Of a stretch of 64,000 nt of DNA, positions 11,480 to 24,838 are shown piece after piece. Both the position numbers and the translations under genes were made by a program. The notes beneath the pieces were generated by a model, which saw nothing but the letters and a program-made list of their open reading frames with translations, was not told where the DNA came from and did no database searches. Within the stretch, counting starts at the first letter, position 1, and each line of letters starts with the position of its first letter. This DNA is from Metaphire vulgaris (Eukaryota > Annelida > Clitellata > Crassiclitellata > Megascolecidae), in the NCBI GenBank assembly GCA_018105865.1, contig CM030865.1, positions 9,018,198-9,082,197 on the forward strand, given 5' to 3'.

Positions 11480-12032
11480 GCTAGTAAAAGCTGTTGCCGT
11501 TAGTTGAATGTCATTAAATTGGAATATCTATGCGATCGTGAAATACAGCGCAGCGACGGCCGTGAGAATGTTAAGTTATTGCAAGTGTCTCGATAGATGG
11601 AACACTCATGATAGCCATACAAGTTCCCCGACAGTGACTTATCTGGCTTAGTCGCTTAGACGTAGAAAAACAGGTTTTTATTCATGTCACGGAACAGAGG
11701 CTACCGACAACAAAGCTGTCTGGGTGATAGATTGGACGTAGGGTTTTCGGGCTCTTTCGTGATCATCGCGGGAGCTTTTTGCATGACCCAAGCGACTTCA
11801 GTTAGACCCTGTTGTTCATTGGCACAATTACCATTTGCCTATTATAGGCCAAGCTCGGCCCCCGAGTCACGACTTTTCAATTTTGCTCTCGGGTGCTTTT
11901 CAAAATGAATTGACGCCAAAGGGAAATATTTAGGGTCGTCTTCAGAGTCTGAGCGAATAGGAAATTCTTTACAAGTCGCTAAATATTTACTTACTTACTT
12001 TAGAAACCCCAAGAAGGAAGCATGACCTTTAA

Positions 12033-12104
12033 CCCCTTAACTGGGTATTTAACTGTAACTCAATGTAAAATGAACGGATATATCCGTGGTCCCCAGTTAA
12101 GGGG
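12033..12104. mobile_element. piggyBac-like mini-MITE
   Basis: A 72-bp element with 13-bp TIR CCCCTTAACTGGG/CCCAGTTAAGGGG and TTAA on both sides. The TTAA target and CCC terminus fit piggyBac. There is no coding content. Confidence 0.65.
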
Positions 12105-12229
12105 TTAAACACCGATATTCATACACATCGCCTCTTATAGATAAAAGTGCGGATTTCAGAACGTCCAAAGGATGATGTATTCATACTGGATTTTACATTA
12201 AATTAGGCTGAAAGTTTCAGCATTAGGCA

Positions 12230-12419
12230 CAGTGGCGGCTCCACCGGGGGGACAGGGGGGCCCGTGCCCCCTCTATTGAGAACCTGGCCCCCCAGTGGCC
12301 CCCCCAGTTGGGACCCTATACTTAATGCTACATACATTAAACAACAAATGGTTGGCCCCATGATTAGAAGTTGCCCCCCCAACGGACCCCCCACTTGCCA
12401 AATCCTAGAGCCGCCACTG
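12230..12419 (+). mobile_element. hAT-like MITE, family CAGTGGCGGCTC (copy B)
   Basis: TIR CAGTGGCGGCTC/GAGCCGCCACTG, with a perfect TSD ATTAGGCA. The body matches copies C and D and the reverse complement of copy A. Confidence 0.93.
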
Positions 12420-14216
12420 ATTAGGCAATCATTGCTTATTTACAAATCAGATATAATTCTTAGTCTGTCTTATTGTAATACAGTAGTCAAGTCTGGCCTA
12501 TGCGATAGGCCTACATTAGGGAAACGTCTGATAACGTAGGCCTATAGAACCTTGAATTTTATCAGTTTATTTGTAGAAATTGCTTGCAAATTTATCAGTA
12601 AACGTGCAATAAGGCAACTTGCCGTGAACATTTCTTGCGGCCAGAAATTAGCACGTGTTCACTCACTGACAAATTAAACACTTTGGCAGAAAAGAATGTC
12701 AGCACCCTGGACCGTTTGCGACGGCACGCTCATAAATTCAATGCCACAATCGGTACAATGGTGGGTAGGGTAACGATACAAGATTCTATGCCTTGTTTTC
12801 TCAGCCAAGTCTGGAATTCAGAAATGAAGAATTGCGGTCCTTAGGAATGTGTGCACGACAGGAATGTCAGGCGGTCCAATGGGAAGGGGCTCGATGATGC
12901 TAGCCTTAAAAAATTCCAGGTGTCATGTGACAAAAAGAGAGACACGCAACGTAAGCCCGAACAATAATTAGACATGCGTCACTGAACACGCAGCACATCC
13001 AAACGCCGTAATTAAAGCAACACACGGGCTCACGCTTACAAAAGCCCCTGCAGCGAAGAGATCTCACAGCGGGCAAACTCCATAATGCCCTTTAAGATTT
13101 TTGGTCGGATTACATTTCAAAAGGTGAATATTTGATCGCCCGGCGGAGATTCAGTCTTTCATTATATGCATGTAAAACCTATTTTTTTTGCAATGGTATC
13201 AAAGCATGTTACAGGAGATGGCTTTGGATAACAGATATAGGCCTACACTACTCGAGATCGATTGTATTATTATTCGCAATAATCTAATGGAGGTGAGGAC
13301 CGCTTTCAATAATAGTTGCCTATCCCATCATAGTGCAAGGTCTATCATTGGCAAGTACATAAGTTATTATTATGATTCTTTTGCAGGTGATCGTTCAACC
13401 TTCTTAAGCGTTTATTTTTTCAGACCTCGAGCATTCCTTTCTTTTCTGTCCATACTTTTAGCACTAAATCTTCAAAGTCCTACGAGTGAACGACTTTGAA
13501 TAGAATTTTCCTCTCATGGGGTAGCATTGACGTAGCAGCAGCAATAAATCTGTCGTTGGTTCTATGAGGAACCTGTTCGTCAGTTGGACACGGTTGGCCG
13601 AGCACAAGGCATTCAATTTGACGATGACTATATTTTTTGTCATCCAAATTTGAACGAGTAACTCATTTAGCATAAATCAAACATAGACCTATCTACGTTT
13701 GGACTTTTTCTAGATCCAATATGATAATAAAGACGTCGCAAAGCTAATGTATGAGGTCATATTTATTCCAGCACGAATTCTGTTCTTGTTCCTTGTTCTC
13801 TTCTCTAAAGCACAGTTCGCAACTGGCCATGGACAAAGAAAAGCCATTTGAAAGAATCACGTGATTCATTTGAAAAAGTCACGTGATTCAACGGCTCACG
13901 TATAAAACGCCATGATTGCTAAAGTCGTCATTGTGTACTATTAAGATATTAAGATGTCATCTCTCTTTCCTCCCTCTATCTCTCAATTTTCCCGCTCCAT
14001 CATTCACCAATTCAGAGTACTTCATTTCATTGTACTCCAAGCCATTCAAAACTAGTAAAACAACTTTTTCTACTATGCAAATAGTCTCCTATTAAATGTA
14101 TTATGATTTCTTTAAAAAATTTCGATCGATTTAAAATTTGATATTTATTGCTCTCAATTATACAAAATACGTATCGCTTGTTGGGCTTCACGTACAAAAT
14201 ATTTCAATATTTTCCT
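12420..14216. other. Intergenic; promoter-like patch at 13854-13907, no gene supported
   Basis: Two near-identical blocks around CACGTG (13854-13867 and 13879-13890) are followed by TATAAAA at 13901-13907. The next ATG opens only a 33-codon frame. No other feature was recognised. Confidence 0.3.
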
Positions 14217-14227
14217 TTGGTAGCATT

Positions 14228-14505
14228 CAAGTCAAAGTCCTTTCCGAGCCTCACGGGCTCATAGGGCGGCGCTGATCTCCGTTTCTATAGCCCTCAGCCA
14301 GGTGCACGTGCAATGCCACGGATACGGGGCTAGTGTATCGCGTAGCGTACCTGTTTGACTTATCGCAGAGAGTTTTTACCACTGCTCCTCATTTTACCAC
14401 CGCGAAAAAGGCTGAGTCGACCTTTAGGGCTCCTGCGGGACTCGAACCCGCGACCTCCTGCTCCATTGTCCAGCGTTGTTACCACTCTGCTAATTTCCCG
14501 CCCTA
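14228..14505 (-). mobile_element. tRNA-derived SINE with a variant 3' body
   Basis: The minus strand starts with the same tRNA-like head as the other SINEs here: A-box area TAGCAGAGTGGTAACAACG and B-box GGTTCGAGTCCC. After the head the sequence differs and ends GAGCCCGTGAGGCTCGGAAAG. The TSD is TTGGTAGCATT/TTGGTATCATT. Confidence 0.78.
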
Positions 14506-14740
14506 TTGGTATCATTGCAATTTTGCAGATATTCTATTAGTACTAATCAGCCATCACCATTTCTGGGTCATTATAAAATGACAATCACATTAACCGCAGT
14601 TTTGATATAATAATGACTCACTCTCAACCATTAAAATACACCATCCCTACTTTACAAAATAGTCGATCAGATAAACAGACATGAAAATTATGTAAACATT
14701 TGTCCTGTTATAGCGCATATACTCAAATCTTCATTTATAT

Positions 14741-15047
14741 CACGGGTGACCAAACTTTGGCTCGCGAGTCGCATGCGGCTCTTCTAGCAGAATCTGCGTC
14801 TCGCAAAAAATGTAAATTTTAAAATATGAAAAAAATTAATGTATCAACAAAACATACAGATTAACATAACAGTAATAATTTTGCCTGTTTGCCATTTTTA
14901 TCACACACCTCATAAAAATGGCAGCAGAGATCTAATGAAATTCTGCAACGAATACTGGATCGCACTATCTCGCTTTCGTGTATAATTTTCCAAACTTGGA
15001 CAAATTTCCTTTGACACTCGCACCTTATATTTGTTTGGCCACCCTTG
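14741..15047. mobile_element. hAT-like element
   Basis: The ends are CACGGGTGACCAAAC and GTTTGGCCACCCTTG, and the TSD is ATTTATAT/ATTTATGT (7/8). The GCGAGTCGCATGCGGCTC stretch near the left end is typical of hAT subterminal sequence. No open frame was found. Confidence 0.85.
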
Positions 15048-16895
15048 ATTTATGTGATATTTGAGACACTAGGAAAAGCTAAGCTAATAACAGCATCGTA
15101 TTATTCTATGTAGAAATATTAATCGATTCTAGATTGAAAGGTACTGCTAGGAAATTAAAAAGTGCGTATAATTGTTTAAAAGGAAGCTATCAATCTCAAA
15201 GTTGAATCTATAATATAGACCTATAGACGCATCCTTCAAAAGACGATGGGCGTCTCAATCTCAAAGCTATTGTTCCTAATAGAACACAGTGTTGAAATTC
15301 TGTGGTGTCTAAAGATAATAAAATAGCCTATAGATTAATTACGGTAAAATGTTCGTATTCTATAAGAATCTGAATTTATAAATTCTAAAACAAATTATTT
15401 TGGCGTGGTTTAAAGCATTGCATTTGAAAAAAAGTGTCTGCACAATATAGTTTAAAAGATTGAACATCGAAAACTTACCACGGGATGTTGTACTCAGGAT
15501 CTGATCTAATCTTCTTGCTGCTTCTTTTCTTCCTCTTTCCTGCTACAGGAATATCGCTGATCTCAGGGAATTCTTCGCAGGCTTTTTGAATCTTCAATCT
15601 TCTGTGTGTAAAACTCAATACTGAAACAGTTTGCCGCGTTAACGCTTGCAAGCTACCAAAACGAATGATCTGGTCAGATATCGGCAGACAATTTATACGA
15701 AATCTTCTTGTGGAATAACAACTGGCCGTACCCTGCGGGCTCACAGCCCGCGCCTGTCTTATTCTTTTTTGGACAAGGGCGGTCGTTAAACTTGCTCACA
15801 GTTATTCACGTGGGCAGATATTTTGCTTGGTTCGCGCTCTTTGACGTCAACGTACGCCGACAATAGCGATGGAATTCCAAGCTCGCTAATCGAAAAAATC
15901 TTTTAATAGCACCCAGCTAGGCTGATAGACTCCCAACAAAAGCAAGTCATGATGACATATTGAGGGGAGTAGGTTGTCTCTGGTCGCTTTTTTGGCAAAC
16001 GCGCTTCCTTTTGCTTCCTGTGGGGCGGTACTTAAGTTGGTCATTATTCATATTGAAATGTATTCATTTTGTTAAATTTAGCCTAGAGCTAATGATCCGA
16101 TACATTTTTTTTATTGCTATACGTCTTTTACTTTGACCGTCCCATGATTAGGCCTAACTAAATTATGCTAGATCACTTATATGGCATATTCATGCAGTTT
16201 TGTTATACGCTAGCGTCAAGAGCTCAATGTTTAAGCGTGAATGTGTCAAAAACAATTTTAAAAGAGGAGTTAGAGATATGATTTTAACCGGATATGGCAG
16301 TGATCCTGCGTGAATATGGCCTGCTGTCAAAAAAAAAACAATCAGTGGTTCAGTTGTGAAATGTATTGCACAATCATGTCTCAATTTTTTCAATTGTCTC
16401 CCGTCCATCCTTTTATGAGTCATACAACGTGATTCGACGTGATGCTACTGTATGATTTCGACCCAAAAGTTTGCAAAAAGTTGTGAAATTTCAGTAACTA
16501 AATTATAATCTGATTTCAACACGTATGATATTATTCACAAAGCTTCAAATACAAGTATGATATTCAGCTGCGGTCCTTTGGACGTGTAATTAATATCAGC
16601 TGAGCACTGTTTCGATAAAATCTGCAGTTGGAACTATGCATGAAAGAAAAATTCTCATTCCTTTTCTGTCTACAGTAGATTAGACCAGATGAATGTTTTC
16701 AAATGTGCAATCAGATAATAGAATACAAGACAAAATGAAATAAGATAAGATAAGATGAGATGACACGAGATAAGACATCTTCGCCATCGCCAGTGGCAAG
16801 TCCGGATATGAGAAGAGGAGTCAGATGCTCATCGTCTTTTGACGGACGTGTCGTTAAATAAGTATAACACACAAGAGATAAGCAATTTAAGATTA
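15048..16895. other. Intergenic, no gene supported
   Basis: AT-rich sequence with short unrelated frames only. A (GATAA)n-like tract starts near 16735. Confidence 0.3.
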
Positions 16896-17312
16896 GGGGC
16901 TGTCCATTAATTACGTCAATAAATTAGGGGAGAGGGGTTTGAAAAATTTGGACCGTTGCTGACAGGAGAGGAGGGTCAAGAGAAGTTGACGTCAACAATT
17001 TTATTTTGTACAAATGATAAAGAAATAGGAAATTTCATGGAGACTATTTATTACAACGGAAAAAAGCCTGACAAGCAAAAAAGGTCATCACCACCACATT
17101 ATGACACTTGATGAACAAAAGAAAGGGAAAAGGTCTCATCGCTGCAAAAATATTAACCTTTTAAACTTTTTAGGGGACCCGTCACTGGTCTTAGTGGAGG
17201 CGGGGGCCAACGTTTTTTGACATAATTATAGGGGGTCACTGATAGTTGACAGTTCTTGACAAGGTGGGTCAAAAATTGTCCTAAAATGTTGCCATAATTA
17301 ATGGACAGCCCC
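16896..17312. mobile_element. DNA transposon/MITE with GGGGCTGTCCATTAATTA ends
   Basis: TIR GGGGCTGTCCATTAATTA and its reverse complement, with TA flanking both ends. It carries a clear copy of the shared motif at 17067-17090. It sits within (GATAA)n/(ATAGA)n low-complexity DNA. The superfamily is not assigned. Confidence 0.75.
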
Positions 17313-17786
17313 TAAGATAGAATGTGCTAGAATTAGATAATATAGGATATAATAGAATAAAATAAAATAAAATAGAATAAGATAAGATAGGATAGAATAG
17401 AATAGGACAATGTAGAAGAAGAGAGAATCTATTATAAGATAAGAAAGGATAAAATCAGATAAGATGTGATATGATCAGATTTAAAGTAAGATTAGATAAG
17501 ATAAGCTAACGTGCTTTGAGAGTTTTACAAGGCACCAGACCAATTCGTCATCTGAAATGTTGAGCAGACAGATAAGAACCTAATAGTCTAGCACATTATT
17601 TGAAAAAAGCGTGGATTCTGTGGAATATTGCGTATGCTGTGATTAGTGAATAATAAAGTTTCGTCGCTGCGTTGTATCCACATGAAATTTCCACAAAAAT
17701 ATCACGTGCCTCATATTTCAGTGTGTATTAGTATTAACAGTAAACACACGCGTACACACATACATATGACAAGGTGGGCCATATAA

Positions 17787-17820
<34 letters not shown>

Positions 17821-17940
17821 CACTTAGGAACCAAATCAGTCCACTTATATATATATATATATATATCCATATTCTATTCTATTTTATTCTATTCTTTTCT
17901 ATACGACAATTTATATAGCGCGGTAACATATAGCTGGGCC

Positions 17941-18004
<64 letters not shown>

Positions 18005-18589
18005 GCAATTCAGTGCGAAGTGCCGACGGCATTGCTTCATATTCAAAAGCCTTTTAATCTTACTTCACTCAGCGACAGTTTGCTCGACATCTTGTCACCG
18101 ATATATTCAGTCGGTGACATTTGTCGTCGTGATGATGTTCAGAACCACCCTGTCATTAGCCTTGTTATTTTATATCCGATGGTCGATAACAACTTCAAAA
18201 TATGGCGGCTGATACTGATTTTATCATTACTTGTTGTTTTTGTTCTGCTGTTAATCGTGCCAAGACATTTTAAGATCAAGTCTTTATAAAAGGTAATTAG
18301 TGGCAGCAAGACGTTTGGCCAATTGTTATGTTTCTGATGAGGTCACAGGTGGAGATGTTACTGGCCGCCGATTGCCAAGGTCCATATGTAACGTTCAAGA
18401 GGATGGATAAAATTATGATATTTAGATAAGTCATAATCATCTATCTAGATTCGAAAACAAGACACAGCACGATCCACAGACATTTTGATTCAACTCATCT
18501 CGATCCATGACTTTGTAATTCGCCCTTGCTCCTTACATTAGGTATCATTGCGCATATAATAAAGTGCTAGTTCAATAATAATAATAATG

Positions 18590-18645
<56 letters not shown>

Positions 18646-19088
18646 TTTATTAGTACTGTACTACTATTACTATTCGATGATAATACATTTATTATTATTA
18701 TTATTATTATTAACCAGACCATAAGGGCTAGCCAGATTTAGCAAGAATTCCGAGAGCAGTGTGGTTTGGAGTATGCTTGCTGATTCATCCCAATTGCGCA
18801 AAATCTAGTACGGTGGACGGTGATCTACGGCCACAACCGCCTTCGCGAACTGATGATGATGATCATGATGATGACGATGATGATGATGGTGATGATGATG
18901 ATGACGATGATGATGATGATTTTAATTATGATGATGATGAAGATGATGATGTCAAGAAGTGCATTTGTAAAATGAAGGAAATCATCATATAAAAACAAAA
19001 TCAACATATCAAAATCAAGGCCAATTCTTTCGGAAGAATGGAAATGTTCATCTATACTGTTCATTTTAGACGCTATCGGTTAAATATC
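17313..19088. repeat. Cluster of simple repeats
   Basis: (GATAA)n-like to about 17510. (TA)n at 17788-17818, 17846-17866 and 17943-18001. (AAT)n at 18574-18643 and (ATT)n at 18684-18712. (GAT)n at 18853-18953, which yields only a poly-Asp frame. No gene supported. Confidence 0.85.
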
Positions 19089-19096
19089 CGTTACAG

Positions 19097-20889
19097 TAGC
19101 AGTTTTCAATCTTTCAATCTGCGATCCGCGGACCTCTGGGGGTCGCCACTCTGCGGCATGGTGCCAAGGGGCCCGCTAATATGCCAACGAAAAATTTAGA
19201 TTTTAATTTTTTTTAGATCATTCACTTTTCCCATGGCTAATTTAAGGAAGGCTAGGCATGGACTACTAGATTACCTGGACGGCCAACTGAAAAAGGTGCC
19301 TTACATCAGGGGGCTGGATAAATGCAGCCTCCTGTGCATTTGGATGTAGTTTTGGACATTTTCAACTTGCAATTGCTCGGATTCTGTGAAAGCTAAAATG
19401 ATGAGGTATACACCAATGTTTTGCATTTTTATCCCTCTTTCAAACCATCCGTGCAAAATTTAATAACAATTGGGATAAGGGTCCACAATCTGGCCTGAAA
19501 CAGAACCTCCCTCCAAAAAACAAATTTTCTGTTCCAAGCTGTGTTGCTAAAATGTTTTAGTGGCAACCTAACTTTCGTGAACAGCAAAGTTGTAGGGGAA
19601 TGTAATTGGAACAAAATAAATCAAACATTTTGAAAATTGGACAATATTTGGTCGAGATATATGCTTCCTACCCTGAGCACTCTCCTTCCGATAAATTGTC
19701 GTTTCGATCAGTTTAGAACGATGTTTGTATTTCTTTTATAATTTGCTATATCTCGACCAAATATTGTCCAATTTTCAAAATGTTTGATTTATTTTGTTCC
19801 AATTATATTCCCCTACAACTTTGCTGTTCACAAAAGTTAGGTTGCCACTCAAAAAGTTTAGCAACACAGCTTGGAACAGAAAACAAAATGTTTTGGAGGA
19901 AGGTTCTGTTTCAGGCCAGATTGTGGACCCTTATTCCAATTTTTATTAACTTTTGCACAGATGGTTTGAAAGAGGGATACAAATGCAAAACATTGGTGTA
20001 TACCTCATCATTTTAGCTTTCACAGAATCCGAGCAATTGCAAGTTGAAAATGTCCAAAATTACATGCAAATGCACAGGAGGCTGCATTTATCCAGCACTC
20101 TGATGTAAGGCACCTTTTTCAGTTGGCCGTCCAGGTAATCTAGTAGTCCATGGGCTAGGCGTCTAAGAATAAGCAGCGGTTGTCAAACTATTTCCAGACG
20201 TATTTCGGAGATGATGACAATATGTCATGCTTGACTGAGTTCGAAATCCATTTGAATGTCAGTTGACCGATTGAATTGGACGGAAACAAGTAGAACCAGC
20301 TGAATTATCATCTGACAGAGCACTTCACTTGGAGTTCAACAGACAGTTGCTATTGTCATTCTGGATGGCATGTTCTCTGGAACAGTCCCTGTTGTCTGAG
20401 AAACCCGTAAATCTCCTGCTACCAGTTGCAACCGCCTACAGACCTACTTTGGCGAATCAGCTTTTCTGCAGTCACTGCCATCAAAATCAAATACAGATCA
20501 CGACTGAACATAGAGGATGATATTCGCGTATGTTTGTCGAACATATGACCACGTTTGGAGAAACTCTGCGGCACGAAGCAGGCACACCCTTCACACTGAC
20601 CAGAGGCTGATATAAGTTTTAATGACGGTATTAATTACATGATGTTACTATTTTGAATGTTTACATTATCTAATTACTTTTTATCGGAGTATGTAGCAGT
20701 GCACTCGACTAGATTATAATGTAGTCAATGTAATTACGGTATTGCACTAATGTATTAGAGGCCTACACTTGTTCTAATTCCATACATGAATTGTCAATTG
20801 GGTTTGTTTTTGTGGTTAGGGGTCTGCCACATACAGTAGCAACGACATGCCAAGGGAGTCCGCGGCTCGTAAAAGTTTGAAAACCTCTA
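19097..20889 (+). mobile_element. hAT element (Charlie-like) with transposase relic, split by a foldback insertion
   Basis: Perfect TSD CGTTACAG (19089-19096, 20890-20897). The ends are TAGCAGTTTTCAA and TTTGAAAACCTCTA. The left subterminal GATCCGCGGACCTCTGGGG is typical of this group. A broken transposase 3' part on the plus strand includes FSAVTAIKIKYRSRLNIEDD (about 20460-20532), the hAT C-terminal dimerisation region. Frameshifts and stops make it inactive. A foldback element fills 19258-20152. Confidence 0.85.
19258..20152. mobile_element. Long foldback element, arms about 400 bp
   Basis: The left arm (about 19258-19670) and right arm (about 19745-20152) are near-perfect reverse complements around a spacer of about 80 bp. 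The outer ends are TGGACTACTAGATTACCTGG and its complement. An 8-bp direct repeat GGCTAGGC flanks it (19250-19257, 20153-20160). No transposase is present. Confidence 0.9.
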
Positions 20890-21461
20890 CGTTACAGATC
20901 CTGTCCAGTGCGTCTTTTGGCTTGTGAAAGGCACCCGATCGTCAGCATTAGGCCTATTTTCTCATTTATATGTCTACTTGACTGCTGTCAACTGAAATCT
21001 CTTTAGAGGTTTCAACTGAACGCCTCAACGCCTCAGCTGAAACTTTGCTTTCTTGCGGCTTTTCAATCGGTATGCTTCGTCTCCATACATGTCAAAGCTC
21101 GAGTCAGCGACAAGAGTTGACTTACAGTAGGCCTTTTTGCCATCTTTCAGCTTAAACCTGTAACTCAGAGCTTCATAAACTTCTTCATTAGCTGGCATGT
21201 AATCATTGCTGACGAGTGTCTAGTATCGTCCAATTATGCTTCGTTAAAAGAATCGTCAAAACTTTCTGTTACTGTGTCGGAAACTTCTGAACTTTGCTCA
21301 GTCTTATTATTTGATCGTTCAAGTTTCTTCCGATTTTGTTTCCATAACTGACTGCGCCTGGGTCTTTTCCGCGATTTGGTATCGGTGCCGCTGCCCCCTC
21401 CCAATGCGCGTATTGTTTTTGCAGCAGATTCCATTGGTTTGAGCAATCTTAGCATCTGTCG

Positions 21462-21763
21462 CATGGCCGGATTAAGGTCCGAGTGGGCCGGGGGCTGAGA
21501 GAAAAAAAGGCCGTCGCCTATACTGAAAATCTCTGACAAGCAAAAAAGGTCATCTCCCTTCCAAATCGTGCTGACAAGTAAAAAAAGGTTATCTCCCTTC
21601 TCCCTTCAAACCTTTAAATGGTGCTGACAAGCAAAAAAGGTTCTCTGCCTTCCAAATCGTGCTGACAAAAACAAAAAAAGGTTATCTCGAAAATCGGTGG
21701 GTCTATTTTCATGATAGGCCTGGAAGCTACAGCCCCCTCAGCCCCCGCCTTAATATGGCCCTG
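21462..21763. mobile_element. hAT-like MITE with four copies of the shared motif
   Basis: Perfect TSD ATCTGTCG. The ends are CATGGCCGGATTAAGG and CCTTAATATGGCCCTG. Tandem-like motif copies start near 21535, 21571, 21625 and 21660. Confidence 0.9.
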
Positions 21764-21771
21764 ATCTGTCG

Positions 21772-22734
21772 ATAATTTCAGTTTTATCTATCTCCTCATC
21801 CAATTATCACAAAAATGTATCTTTTCCCCTTAAATCAATTTAACACAAATTATTTCTAGTTGGAAAATGTGTCACCTAGTCACGAACCGTGCGATGAATG
21901 AATGTTTTGAGAGATATTTTGGTGTCAGATCGTGCTCGTATTGTCCAAAACAGGCGTAGGCAAATAGCGAATGCGGTATGCGATACACATTGCGCCCGCC
22001 ATCAAAATTATCGAGAAAAGAAACTCCGCAACCTGTTTTCCTCATTATCGAGAAATTACTTCTATAAAAAGCCTATCGAGATTCCACGCGTACCAGATGA
22101 AATTTCTGCGATGCCTTTCATAACTAGATTCTTCTCTACGGTCATGAAACATCTTTGAGACACAAGAGACTGCGGGCTGGATGGGGGTGGTGGTGATCGT
22201 AAACGCATTCGCGAATCGTTGATAACGTTGCGCCAATGCATTTTCACAACAGCGATGGTAAACACGCGTGTGTTGGAATGCCTCTCAACGACAGGGCCGA
22301 GGCCAGGGACAATATGGAACGAGAGCTCTTTTGTGATCGCCGATCTGCCTTGTGCACAGCACCTCCAAAAATGCCGTCGACAACATTGTTGCGGTTGTCA
22401 TGCCAGGCATGCAGCGATGTACGGACCCACATGTCCCATACCCCGCGATGAACTCGAGGGTTACGTTTAGTTCGTTGATCCTAGGGTATCGCTCTGTAGA
22501 TAATAGTTGTTATTGCGGTTGGCCTTGTTGGTGCGTCTGCGCGCTGGTGTCGGCCATATCCAGCACCAGTCTTAAATGTCCATGATTAGGTGACATATTC
22601 ATAATGTGATCCACCAAAGACCTTGCATATTAATACCCTTGGAACTTCAAATACAATAGAGACGATGATGATCGTTACGGCTAGTGATTCAATATTTTCT
22701 ATTTTTAATAGAATTTTATCTATTTGCCAACACG
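21772..22734. other. Intergenic, no gene supported
   Basis: Several overlapping short frames on both strands at 22040-22590, none with recognisable domains. Slightly higher GC than its surroundings. Confidence 0.3.
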
Positions 22735-22747
22735 TATTAACACTTGG

Positions 22748-23094
22748 CCCGGCCTATTTTGGCGTTGTGCGACCGGTTCTCGTCAGAACACCGAAATTAA
22801 GCAACTTCGAGCGCGGTTAGTACTTGAATGGGTGACCATTCCGCGATCTAATCGTGGTGTCGGCAGCCAACCAAACCGTTCATCGCTTAGGCGCCGATAA
22901 ATTGATAGCAGCGCTAAGCTGCGAAAGTAAAACGCAAGTATAGAGAAAGTAACGGCAACCTACTCTAAGATTAATGGCGTAGGCAACCTATTCTATATTA
23001 ATGGCGTAAGCCACCTGCGTCGCTGCTTGCCTAGTACCGGAGATCAGCGCCGGAAACCCTACACTCGTTCGAGTACGGGACTACCTTTACCTTT
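22748..23094 (+). mobile_element. 5S rRNA-derived SINE (SINE3-like)
   Basis: The head matches 5S rRNA (ACCGAAATTAAGCAACTTCG, then GGTTAGTACTTGAATGGGTG, the internal promoter region). The body from about 22910 is the same as in the tRNA-headed SINEs, and it ends CTACCTTTACCTTT. The perfect 13-bp TSD is TATTAACACTTGG. Confidence 0.93.
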
Positions 23095-23770
23095 TATTAA
23101 CACTTGGAACCTTGGATAACTAATGCTTCGATGAATGTCAAAATAAGCCTGGACCAAAGTTTGATAAATCAAGCTATTGACGCATGGGGAATTGATGTCA
23201 AATCGCGTAGTGACGTACCTAATGTGCGAGTTTGTCTTCCATAGTATTCAAAGCATTGGAGTGGAATGCAGTTTGATGCGTTAGAATTGGACTTTACCGG
23301 CTGTCAACTTTATTTATGAAGTTAACAATTCGGGACCGGAATGCGAATCCAATTGAGGAGTGAGCTCTTAAATTGACCGTGCATGTTGTGCACAATATAA
23401 CGCCTAAGACAATTTATCAACATCGAAGGCAATTGTGCCGATGAATTAGATTCTTTGCCGAAAAGTTGATGATTTCTCAATTATGATTGATAATAAAGGC
23501 TGTCAAGACTTCGAATGGACGAACTTGAGAGTGAATTTCTTTCGAAAAATCTGTTTGCAGAGAAATTCTTTGCACATTGCGCAACAGTCTATAAATGAAA
23601 TGATTCAGCTGCAAAATATAGGTTCACAAGACTGCAAAATGACTTAATACTGCATTTCCCATAATGAAAACTTGCCTCGAAATTTTTGAAATTAGTAGAC
23701 AAATAGCTGTTTGAACTTATCTATCCATGAGTGTTCCCTCCTCTTGCTCGGCGCTGTCGCGGTTTGCCCC

Positions 23771-23774
<4 letters not shown>

Positions 23775-23842
<68 letters not shown>
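23775..23842. repeat. (TA)n at the left edge of the mariner element
   Basis: About 33 TA units directly abutting the mariner left end. A matching tract lies at the right end. Confidence 0.95.
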
Positions 23843-23845
<3 letters not shown>

Positions 23846-24838
23846 GGTGTAAAAGTAAAAACTGGACACTTGTTTGACATTTAATATCTCGGCCGTGTGT
23901 GCAGAGATTTTAATAACAATTATAGGCCATATACCTGAGAATGTTTCTGATTTAATTGCCTAATTTCATGCTGATATCTTTAGTATTTGCTGAAATATGG
24001 CCAATTGGCCATAAAACTAAAGAGACCCAAATTTTAAAGTTGACAACGCAATATAACGTCATAGTAAAATGTATCGTTTTTAAGTCTAAAATTGCGTCGT
24101 TGTCATCGCGCCAGACAAGGTCAATGGTTACTTACGGCCAACAGATAAACACAGCAGCATTATGATTGGCTGCAGGACTGTCATGATTTGCTAGGAGAAG
24201 GTTTTATATTCCAGCAAGACGGAGCATGCACCTGCCCACTCTGCTTTCAGGACCCAGGATTTTCTGGAGCAAAATTGTCCAGATTTCATCAAGAAAGATG
24301 ACTGGCCACCCAACTCTAAACTCTATCTCAGATATCAATCCATTTGACTTCCACGTCTGTAAAATCATGCTCGACAGATATCAAAAGTTTCATCCAAAGC
24401 CACAGAACATCACGGAGTTGAAGACTGTGCTGACGAATATCTGAGAGAGTTTGCCTGAGGACCAGATCAAGATCAAGAAGTCGATACTGTCAGTGAAGAA
24501 GCGCTTGTCGGCATGTGTGAAGGCTAAGGGTGGGGATTTTGAGCACCTGCTCCCGCAACATATCATCTGAAACCCCCTTTAAAACGGCCCTTTACACGGC
24601 CAAAAAATTTATCACTTTACTATGACGTTATATTGCGTTGTCAACTTTAAAATTTGGGTCTCTTTAGTTTTTGGGCATATTTCAGTAAATACTAAAGATA
24701 TCAGCATAAAATTTGTCAATTAAATCAGAAACATTCACAGGTATATGGCCTATAAATTGTATAAATTGCATTGAAATCGCTACACACGCGGCCGAGATAT
24801 TAAATGTCAAACATGTGTCCAGTTTTTACTTTTGCACC

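Noticed and set aside
18759..18992. Acidic poly-Asp protein
   Set aside because: Open only because of a (GAT)n microsatellite.
21535..21690. CRISPR-like array (four regularly spaced repeats)
   Set aside because: The units are the shared MITE motif, spacing and unit sequence vary, and the DNA is animal nuclear.
22748..22880. 5S rRNA gene
   Set aside because: The 5S-like part is diverged, continues into a SINE body, ends in a SINE tail and has a 13-bp TSD.
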